A stretch of DNA of 5,635 nucleotides, taken from assembly GCA_937881505.1 (NCBI GenBank), contig CALGEM010000339.1:1-5635 (forward strand), read 5' to 3'. This DNA is from an uncultured euryarchaeote (GTDB lineage: Archaea; Thermoplasmatota; Poseidoniia; Poseidoniales; Poseidoniaceae). Below the pieces are notes generated by a model that had not been told where the DNA came from, did not search any database, and saw only the letters and a program-made list of their open reading frames with translations. The first letter of the stretch is position 1. Each line of letters begins with the position of its first letter. The position numbers were made by a program, and so were the translations under genes. This document shows positions 1 to 4,979 of the stretch, in pieces.

Positions 1-1
1 T

Positions 2-838
2 TGGGGCATGCAGGATTGGAACGTTGACCCATACCACGCTTTCCCGACCTACCAACTGATGCGAGACGCCGGCATCAACGCCCGGGCCATCGCAGGTCAA
101 TGGGCGCACAACTACCCCGACCAGCCCGACCGGCATAGCGAGATGGGTAGCGGCTACGGTGCTGAAGCCTACCCGAACATGAGTCGCATGGACTGGGCGG
201 TGGAACTCTATGGCTGGTTCGATTACTACCTCAAGGACATCGGTGAAGAACCCGAACCGATGGTGCAAATCCAAACGCACGACGGCAAGTGGCACGTCGA
301 AGAGACATGGCCTCCCGAAGACATGGAATGGTGGCCTGTAGCCCTTGACGCCGTCGAGGGAACCGGTGGCACGGTGAACACGAACAACCAACGAAGTTTC
401 ACGCTGCCCGCCTTGGAAGAGGACACCCACATCTCAGGGATGCCAACCCTCCACCTGTCCGTGAACACACTGGCCTGCAACGGCGGTCAGGTCTTCGCCA
501 CAATGTACGCTGATGGGCTCCGTGTGGGCCACGCGACCATGGACGTGCGCTATCGTGACGGTGGCTACGAAGCCAAGACAGCGGCGCCGTTCTCCGCCTA
601 CACCATGCTGATGGAATTCAACCCGATGGACGTTGACCTCAACGCCGGCGCGGTCATCGAAGTCGTGCTGACCGAAACTGGAGAGGACTACCTGCCAAGC
701 CCGTGTGCTGCGATTGGCATGAACGTGAACTTTGACGCCTCCTCCACCCTCAGCCTGCCGCTCATCGACCGACCAGATGACGACGATCGCTGGTTCCTCG
801 CCCCGCCCTGGTGGGAGCAACAACCGATTCCTTCCTGA
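2..838 (+). CDS. X-Pro dipeptidyl-peptidase / CocE-family serine hydrolase (S15), C-terminal part
   Basis: The gene is cut by the left window edge. The frame is open to base 2, and the ATG at 8 lies inside a conserved motif, so it is not the real start. Numbering from that ATG, residues 1-6 (MQDWNV) match the S15 motif G-x-x-D-W-N-V that carries the catalytic Asp (D3). H34 in GQWAHNYP matches the catalytic His position, seen as GPWSH in cocaine esterase. The nucleophile Ser should lie upstream, outside the window. Residues about 85-255 look like the beta-rich non-catalytic PepX_C domain, with the typical HISGMPTLHLSV stretch (141-152) and VRYRDGG (180-186). Family members are alpha/beta-hydrolases that cleave X-Pro dipeptides or acyl esters; the substrate cannot be read from this part. 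The acidic, Trp-rich end (about 257-276) is unremarkable. Family assignment is strong. Whether it is a peptidase or an esterase, and whether it is secreted, is open because the N-terminus is missing. Confidence 0.88.
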   Translation, partial: WGMQDWNVDPYHAFPTYQLMRDAGINARAIAGQWAHNYPDQPDRHSEMGSGYGAEAYPNMSRMDWAVELYGWFDYYLKDIGEEPEPMVQIQTHDGKWHVEETWPPEDMEWWPVALDAVEGTGGTVNTNNQRSFTLPALEEDTHISGMPTLHLSVNTLACNGGQVFATMYADGLRVGHATMDVRYRDGGYEAKTAAPFSAYTMLMEFNPMDVDLNAGAVIEVVLTETGEDYLPSPCAAIGMNVNFDASSTLSLPLIDRPDDDDRWFLAPPWWEQQPIPS

Positions 839-840
839 GG
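837..840 (+). promoter_or_regulatory. Possible Shine-Dalgarno (GAGG) for the receiver gene
   Basis: GAGG begins inside the stop codon of the upstream hydrolase gene (TGA 836-838) and ends 7 bases before the ATG at 848. The spacing suits ribosome binding and fits translation of the receiver gene from a shared mRNA. The motif is only four bases, so chance is possible. Confidence 0.4.
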
Positions 841-847
841 CCGTAGC

Positions 848-1186
848 ATGCGGGTGCTGGCCTTTGAGGACCATTACGACATCCAAGCCATACTGGCCGC
901 CGGCGGCGTCAACACGGACGCGCTCGTCATTGAGCAGCGATGGAATTCAACCGACGCCGTGGAGCGGATTCGAGCGTTCGCTCCCGACGTGTTACTGCTC
1001 GACCACTACATGCCACCGATGAACGGCTATCAAGTGCTCGAAGCGCTGCTGCGCTCGGACGTTCAACGACCGTCCACCGTCATCGCCATGTCGAGCGCAT
1101 CGGCGAAGAACGACGCCATGGTGAGGCTGGGAGCCGACCGGGGTGTGGTCAAGTTTGACCTGGCCACCTTGGATGTGTGGCGATAG
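848..1186 (+). CDS. Stand-alone response-regulator receiver (CheY-like) protein
   Basis: A 112-residue protein made of a single REC domain with no output domain, close to the usual length of CheY-type regulators. The acid pair is E7/D8 after the first hydrophobic strand. The phospho-acceptor is D52 in DVLLLDHYMPPMNGYQVLE, a textbook receiver motif including the MPxMNG loop. The conserved Ser/Thr is S82 (or S83) in VIAMSS, and the conserved Lys is K102 in VVKFD. The usual Pro after this Lys is replaced by Phe, and the C-terminal helix is short (ends at R112). By family knowledge a histidine kinase or phosphotransfer partner should phosphorylate D52; none is encoded in view. It follows the S15 hydrolase by 9 bases and is probably in the same transcript, though a functional link between them is not evident. 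The ATG at 848 gives a natural beta-1 strand start, so the start is well supported. Confidence 0.9.
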   Translation: MRVLAFEDHYDIQAILAAGGVNTDALVIEQRWNSTDAVERIRAFAPDVLLLDHYMPPMNGYQVLEALLRSDVQRPSTVIAMSSASAKNDAMVRLGADRGVVKFDLATLDVWR

Positions 1187-1203
1187 CCACCCCTCGGTTC
1201 ACG

Positions 1204-1218
1204 GGAAACTGCATAAAA
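1204..1218 (+). promoter_or_regulatory. Archaeal-type promoter (BRE + TATA box) for a leaderless mRNA
   Basis: The 54-base gap before the next gene contains ATAAAA at 1213-1218, preceded by a purine-rich GGGAAAC (about 1203-1209) that could serve as the TFB-recognition element. The centre of the TATA-like box lies about 26 bases before the ATG at 1241, so transcription would begin at or next to the start codon. No Shine-Dalgarno is present before that ATG, as expected for a leaderless message. This is motif reading only; the start site is not proven. Confidence 0.5.
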
Positions 1219-1240
1219 GCAGGAACGCTGCCTCGGATTC

Positions 1241-2176
1241 ATGGAACAGGTTTCAGCGTCTGAGGAACCGGACCGAACCACTGTTTCCCTGCTGTGCGCC
1301 CTGACCATCACCGTGCTCGCCGTGGTCTTCTACGTCGTCGTTGGAATCAACGACATGCTGGGAGAATCGGGTCGTTCGTACCAAACCTCAGCCCTTCCGA
1401 TGATCCTCATCGGTTTGTTCCGCTACGCCTGTGCCTACCTCGCGTTCCACACCGTCGTGTTCTGGATGGTACGAAATCCTGAGCCCGGACGTATGTTCGT
1501 GATCCTGCATGAAACGGGGGAAGAAGCCATGATTCGAACCATGGGCTTTGAACGAATCGGGACCTTCAGCAGCTGGACGCTGATGGTGTTTGGATTGGCT
1601 TTTTTCATCGCCGGCACTGCGACGTGGATGACCGTGTTCAACTTCGAGGTCCCCTGGCTTTTGAACACGCTGACCGTTGCGCTGATGCCCATCGCCTACG
1701 GTGCTGCCTTCATCACCGCAACCGTGATTCGCTACATCATCATACCCGAGGAAATAGCGTTGAAACGGCCGTTTGGAAACTTCTTCAAAAATTACGAATT
1801 GGTCATGCACAACTACACGGCGATTTTCCTCGCAGTTGATCTGTTCTTGGTGCAAGCAGAGCTTCAATGGCAGTTCGGAATTTTCCCCATTCTCTTTGGG
1901 ATCGTCTACGTCTTGTTTTCCTACGCGTACGCACGACTTCCGCAGGGGTACTACATCTACTCCTTCCTGGACCCCCGAATCAACCTGGCTCCGGTGTACT
2001 TGTTGGCGCTTTTGTTCGCTTGCAGCCTCTTCTACTTCGGCCTGTGGGGCATGAGCCTGCTCATCCAGTGGAATGCGCTTTTGGGCGGGCTGGCGTTGGC
2101 GTTTTGGGTCAGCCGAATCGTCCTGTTCCGCCGGCAGGTCAACGACAATCCGTATGCGTTCCAATTCGCAACCTGA
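1241..2176 (+). CDS. Polytopic membrane protein, FAR-17a/AIG1/ADTRP-like
   Basis: A 311-residue integral membrane protein with about eight hydrophobic segments, near residues 15-36, 52-76, 110-131, 140-166, 190-206, 212-231, 249-268 and 272-295. The order of features from 150 to 270 resembles the eukaryotic AIG1/ADTRP family: a helix ending in an acidic turn (IIIPEE, 166-171), then VMHNYT with H190 where that family has a catalytic His in a W-x-N-H type motif, then a helix with a membrane Asp (D200), then G-Y-Y-I-Y-S-F-L-D-P (236-245), like the family's 'YPFLE' segment. AIG1 and ADTRP are Thr/His hydrolases of fatty-acid esters of hydroxy fatty acids. The partner Thr could not be placed with confidence (T48 is possible), so enzymatic activity is inference. 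The extra 35-residue cytosolic-looking loop (77-109) is not typical. The gene has its own promoter, ends 25 bases from a convergent gene, and starts at an ATG suited to a leaderless mRNA. An unrelated membrane family remains possible. Confidence 0.6.
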   Translation: MEQVSASEEPDRTTVSLLCALTITVLAVVFYVVVGINDMLGESGRSYQTSALPMILIGLFRYACAYLAFHTVVFWMVRNPEPGRMFVILHETGEEAMIRTMGFERIGTFSSWTLMVFGLAFFIAGTATWMTVFNFEVPWLLNTLTVALMPIAYGAAFITATVIRYIIIPEEIALKRPFGNFFKNYELVMHNYTAIFLAVDLFLVQAELQWQFGIFPILFGIVYVLFSYAYARLPQGYYIYSFLDPRINLAPVYLLALLFACSLFYFGLWGMSLLIQWNALLGGLALAFWVSRIVLFRRQVNDNPYAFQFAT

Positions 2177-2201
2177 AGCTGATGAAACCGGGTTCAATGC
2201 T

Positions 2202-2885
2202 TCACGCTTCGACGCCTGCGTCGCTTGAAGGGGTGCCCTGAGGTTCGGATTGGCGATGCTTCATCCGTCGAACGGCGATGAGGACGAGGACCTGCACCGC
2301 CAAGAAAACAAGCGTTGCCGTGCCAACGGTGCCGCGAGCCGAAATTTCAGAAGCGCTGTTGAGGTAGGCGCACTCCCATGCCCTCGCACCGCTGTAGACG
2401 ACGCCGTGTCCCTGAACCGACTGGTAAGCAAGATGGAAGATCTCGTAGCCGATGGTCAGACTAAACACGCCCAGGCTCAACATCACGAGGATGAGGCCAA
2501 ATTGGAAGGGGTGGTTGAGGTGCTCTGCTCGGGCATAATGGATGTAAAGGGGAATCAACGGGAGGAAGAGCGGATAGAACAGACGAAACGCCTCGTGAGG
2601 AAGCGGGTCGTTGCAGTAAGTTTGCGGGTTAGCCACGAAGAGCAAGAAGATCATGATGATCGGTGTCAAGAAGAATGTGGAGAGCCAAACGACCGCTCGT
2701 GGAAGACGCTCTTTTCGCTCAAGGAGCACCAGGAGGCTCGGTCCGAACAGAAAACAAACAATGCCAACGATGCCAAAGAACAGAGCATTATCGGCAAAGA
2801 GGTCGAAAACATCCCCGATGAAACGAGCGAGCCCTCTGTTCATAATGAAACGAGAGAGGGCGTAGGATGATGAGGATTTCCTCAC
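2202..2885 (-). CDS. Unrecognised five-helix membrane protein
   Basis: I do not recognise the family. The 227-residue product has hydrophobic segments near 34-55, 64-85, 101-117, 127-154 and 184-205. Positive charges in loop 56-63 (ERKERLPR) and in the tail (RRMKHR, 206-211) suggest N-out/C-in topology. On that model C91 and C172 lie in two outside loops and could pair. The C-terminal tail (212-227) is short, polar and probably disordered. Translation could begin at GTG 2885-2883, which overlaps the stop of the acidic-protein gene by four bases (GTGA), an arrangement typical of translational coupling. An alternative start is the ATG of M15 (base 2843), which would remove a Ser-rich leader and leave all five helices. 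The tight coupling to the acidic WW-like protein suggests the two products work together, but nothing in the sequence gives a reaction. The coding strand is chosen because this frame yields a coherent membrane protein while the opposite frame is a charged shadow. Confidence 0.78.
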   Translation of the reverse strand: MRKSSSSYALSRFIMNRGLARFIGDVFDLFADNALFFGIVGIVCFLFGPSLLVLLERKERLPRAVVWLSTFFLTPIIMIFLLFVANPQTYCNDPLPHEAFRLFYPLFLPLIPLYIHYARAEHLNHPFQFGLILVMLSLGVFSLTIGYEIFHLAYQSVQGHGVVYSGARAWECAYLNSASEISARGTVGTATLVFLAVQVLVLIAVRRMKHRQSEPQGTPSSDAGVEA

Positions 2886-3610
2886 TCCTCATCGTAAGGC
2901 TGCCATTCGGTTTGACCTTCTTCTCGGTACCACCAGTAGCCGTCCTCGTCCTCAAACCATTCCACGCCGTCTTCGTCAATGGAATAATTGCCGTCGTACT
3001 CTTCTTCCTCTTCTTCAGGTTCAGGTTCCGGTTGGGCAGCGGGGTTGGCCATGCCGGTTTCTTCGGCAATGCGACGCTTGGCGTCGTCAACGTCTTCCTC
3101 GGCGCCACCGAAGACACGGTTGGTGGTGCGAATCTCCGCTTCGTGGTCACCCTGTCGTATGGCGTTGTCCGATTCTTGGTAGAACTCATCGGTCATTCGT
3201 TCGCGGAATTCTTCGAACTCTTCTCGCCCAAAACTGCCGGTGAATTCATCCCCCTTGGCCCTCATCAAATCGTCAAGATTGGCTCGCTTCTCACGCTTGA
3301 GTTCGGGAGCGTTGGGGACGTCTCCATCGTAGAAACTGTCCTCGTCGGAACCCAACTTGCCAAACACGCGACCTTCGGGGTCGGCCTCTTCGATGGCTTC
3401 GATGACAAGGTCGTGCTCTTCTTCGTCGATGCTTTCTTCTTCGTAAGCATCGCCTGCCTGGTCGACCATGGCCTCCAGTTGGTTGGCGAGTTCTTCCTCA
3501 TCCTCATCGTACTGGTCGACGAGTTTGTCAATCTGCTTGAGCAGGCGTTCGTAAGGCGTTCCGGTGATGGCCCCGAGGAACCGACCAAACCCACTCTTCT
3601 TCTTCGCCAT
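2882..3610 (-). CDS. Highly acidic protein with C-terminal WW-like aromatic motif
   Basis: A 242-residue soluble protein with no signal peptide or membrane segment, starting MAKKKSGFGRFLG. After the basic, glycine-rich N-terminus come long charged helices rich in Glu/Asp (about 20-75 and 105-185, possible coiled coil), then a low-complexity PEPEPEEEEEE linker (about 194-204). The final 35 residues carry W218, DGYWWY (223-228), W236 and P238. This recalls a shortened WW domain (W...DGxxYY...T-x-W-x-x-P) with 18 residues between the first and last Trp instead of about 20-22. WW domains bind proline-rich or phosphorylated peptides; equivalence here is inference. I associate similar acidic-aromatic tails with Marine Group II archaea. 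The frame is open upstream to 3715, but the ATG at 3610 gives a natural start and avoids overlap with the divergent gene. It is first in a two-gene unit and its TGA overlaps the next gene's GTG. No catalytic motif is seen; a scaffold or adaptor role is only a guess. Confidence 0.8.
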   Translation of the reverse strand: MAKKKSGFGRFLGAITGTPYERLLKQIDKLVDQYDEDEEELANQLEAMVDQAGDAYEEESIDEEEHDLVIEAIEEADPEGRVFGKLGSDEDSFYDGDVPNAPELKREKRANLDDLMRAKGDEFTGSFGREEFEEFRERMTDEFYQESDNAIRQGDHEAEIRTTNRVFGGAEEDVDDAKRRIAEETGMANPAAQPEPEPEEEEEEYDGNYSIDEDGVEWFEDEDGYWWYREEGQTEWQPYDEE

Positions 3611-3686
3611 GGTGGACCACTGGAGCCACACTTCTTCAAAGATTGTCCTACGCGGGTCTTTTGACGGTCGGGCCTTTGGGGAAAAC
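3611..3686. promoter_or_regulatory. Divergent intergenic promoter region
   Basis: This 76-base gap lies between the divergent acidic-protein gene and the JAMM gene and must hold their promoters if neither overlaps the other gene. Toward the minus-strand gene, an A/T-rich AATCTTTGAAG (forward bases about 3634-3644) is centred about 28-30 bases before its ATG, a weak TATA-like candidate for a leaderless mRNA. Toward the plus strand, only TCTTTTGAC (3657-3665) is near the expected distance from ATG 3687. Neither matches a good TATA box, so exact sites are uncertain. Confidence 0.35.
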
Positions 3687-4433
3687 ATGGTGGAGGCGTG
3701 GTTGGAGGACCTCATGACCTCCTACAACCGTGATTCACACGCACAACGTGCCGGCTACCTCGCCCAAGTTCACATGCCCGGTGAGGTGTTCCAATCCCTT
3801 GTTTGGTGGGCCTTGCAAGCCCTTCCCGATGAGATTCTGGTCGGCATTGACATCGACGCTGAACGCCCACATCGAGACGAAGTGAACGCCTACTTTGAGG
3901 GCGACGAAGTGCACTCAAGGCTCTTTCAAGGTCAAGGCTACGTCATCAAGGAAGCCCACATCGTCAACCGTGGTGATTCCTACTCCGTCCACCACCTGCC
4001 CGAAGACTGGACCGACGACATGTTCTCGGCCGACCGAGGCTCCCGTGCCGGACGCTTCACCCATTGGCTCCACACCCATCCCAATGCCCCGGCCATTCCC
4101 AGCGGCGCTGATGCCGATGCTGCTCAAGAAACGCAGGGGATTGACATGATTCTCGGCCTGCGTTTCTCACCCGAAGGGCCGCTGCCGTGGTTTGACGACG
4201 TGGAAGGAACACGTCGCACGCTCAAATCCAGCGAGGAAAAGAAGCCCAGAAAACGCTCCTTCTTTGCGCGCCACGCCCTTCCCGTTCTCGGACGAGCGCC
4301 CAGTGGCCACGCCATTCACGAAATCCAGCTCATCGGTTTCCACAAATCCGGCGTGGGCGTGAACATCGTCTTTGTGGACGGCGAGGGCTATCCCTTTGGA
4401 TGGGACCGTGCGTCCGCTCAACTCGTGGTTTGA
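3687..4433 (+). CDS. JAMM/MPN+ (JAB domain) zinc metalloprotease
   Basis: From the ATG at 3687 the product has 248 residues. The JAMM metal site is complete: E49 in LPDEILVGI, then H129 and H131 in LHTHPNAPAIPSGAD, followed by S139 and D142 (H-x-H-P-x6-S-x2-D). By family knowledge the two His and the Asp bind zinc and Glu activates water. Relatives cleave isopeptide or peptide bonds after ubiquitin-like modifiers, or process small sulfur carriers. A Lys/Arg-rich insert (K180-R195) interrupts the domain before a final beta-strand region (209-248) with GFHKSGVGVNIVFVDGEG. No signal peptide or membrane segment is seen, so it is probably cytosolic. The start is uncertain. ATG 3687 leaves a clean gap to the divergent gene, while ATG 3714 (239 residues) has GGAGG five bases upstream; both keep the whole metal site. 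The open frame back to 3564 would overlap the neighbour's coding region and is unlikely. No ubiquitin-like or E1 gene is nearby, so the substrate is unknown. Confidence 0.87.
   Translation: MVEAWLEDLMTSYNRDSHAQRAGYLAQVHMPGEVFQSLVWWALQALPDEILVGIDIDAERPHRDEVNAYFEGDEVHSRLFQGQGYVIKEAHIVNRGDSYSVHHLPEDWTDDMFSADRGSRAGRFTHWLHTHPNAPAIPSGADADAAQETQGIDMILGLRFSPEGPLPWFDDVEGTRRTLKSSEEKKPRKRSFFARHALPVLGRAPSGHAIHEIQLIGFHKSGVGVNIVFVDGEGYPFGWDRASAQLVV
3704..3708 (+). promoter_or_regulatory. GGAGG Shine-Dalgarno candidate supporting an alternative JAMM start at 3714
   Basis: GGAGG at 3704-3708 is followed by a 5-base spacer (3709-3713) and ATG 3714. It is the best ribosome-binding match noticed in the window and may decide the start of the JAMM gene in favour of 3714. 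It also encodes Leu-Glu-Asp in the longer form, so it could be coincidence. Confidence 0.35.
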
Positions 4434-4933
4434 ACCGCCACCAAAGCGGCATGAAGGTTTTCAAGTCGGTCGGGGTTCACCCCAAGGTCGCTCTGTCCGA
4501 GCCGTGAAGCAGAATACAAGCTGATGGCGGTGTCGTCGCCTTGGACGGCGAACTGAACGACCACATCATCGGGGAAGCGCCAAAACGGTGTGATGGCGAC
4601 GCGGTGGGAGAATCGCTCCCCATCGTCCTGGGTGTCGTCCAGCACGTCTCGCAGGCCGTTATCCTCCGACCAGTCCTCCCATGCCGTCCACACCTCGCTG
4701 ATGTTGGCTTCGATCACCGTGGTCAAACCAGCGTCCATCCGGACCGTATCGCTGCTGGAGAGGGATGCGCAGTTCATCGTCTGTTCGGGGCACGACGGCA
4801 TGGTGGTGTGCTCGGGCGTGGGTGCGCCAACCAGAATCCATCCTTGGACGAGAAGCCAAGGTGAGAGCAGCAAAAGTGCGCCCATCAACACCGCTCGTCG
4901 TCGGTTTGACGGCTTGGCTTCCCCACCCTCCAT
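4418..4933 (-). CDS. Membrane-anchored DUF1499 family protein
   Basis: The 171-residue product has a basic N-terminus (RRR, 11-13) followed by one hydrophobic helix (about 14-36), then a soluble domain that would sit outside the cytoplasm; whether the helix is cleaved or stays as an anchor is unclear. The domain shows the DUF1499 hallmarks: a start with two cysteines in CPEQTMNCASLS (48-59, compare CPxxPNCVSS), FRFPDDV-type residues at 117-124 (FWRFPDDV), and the family's strongest block YSASRLGQSDLGVNPDRLENLH (140-161, compare RSASRxGYSDxGVNRKRxE). The function of the family is unknown to me beyond this domain. Its stop lies inside the 3' end of the convergent JAMM gene, a 16-base tail-to-tail overlap. 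It follows the sialidase-like gene on the same strand after 46 bases, with no clear Shine-Dalgarno before ATG 4933 and no strong TATA box, so co-transcription is possible but not shown. Confidence 0.82.
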   Translation of the reverse strand: MEGGEAKPSNRRRAVLMGALLLLSPWLLVQGWILVGAPTPEHTTMPSCPEQTMNCASLSSSDTVRMDAGLTTVIEANISEVWTAWEDWSEDNGLRDVLDDTQDDGERFSHRVAITPFWRFPDDVVVQFAVQGDDTAISLYSASRLGQSDLGVNPDRLENLHAALVAVQTTS

Positions 4934-4979
4934 GGACAGCGAACAGAGGTTCTGCTTCTTGAGGGTGCGTCCGCTGACC

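Noticed and set aside
434..886. 150-residue minus-strand open frame
   Set aside because: It is antisense to the conserved PepX_C domain and the start of the receiver gene, and is His/Val/Gly-rich without a motif.
1388..2197. 269-residue minus-strand open frame
   Set aside because: It is a charged antisense shadow of the polytopic membrane gene, with no recognisable domain.
2210..2223. Inverted repeat CGACGC/GCGTCG near the convergent gene ends
   Set aside because: The loop is only two bases, no T run follows on either side, and the repeat lies inside coding sequence, so there is not enough to call a terminator.
2250..2870. 206-residue plus-strand open frame
   Set aside because: It is a charged, low-complexity product lying opposite the membrane-protein gene. 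The minus-strand reading gives five clean helices with a sensible charge pattern, so this is its shadow.
3000..3034. Repetitive TTC/TTCAGG tract
   Set aside because: It is simply the codons of the Pro-Glu/poly-Glu linker in the acidic protein, not an independent repeat element or CRISPR.
3612..3620. Short palindrome GTGG-A-CCAC next to the acidic-gene start
   Set aside because: Four-base arms are expected by chance. There is no second copy in the gap to suggest an operator.
2867..3664. 265-residue plus-strand open frame that looks hydrophobic
   Set aside because: It is the complement of GAG/GAA/GAC-rich codons in the acidic protein, which produces false Phe/Leu/Val runs. The minus strand has the MAKKK start, the PEPE linker and the WW-like tail.
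3564..3686. Longer N-terminus for the JAMM gene (ATG 3564 or 3609)
   Set aside because: It would overlap the start of the divergent acidic-protein gene, and the extra residues show no domain-like pattern.
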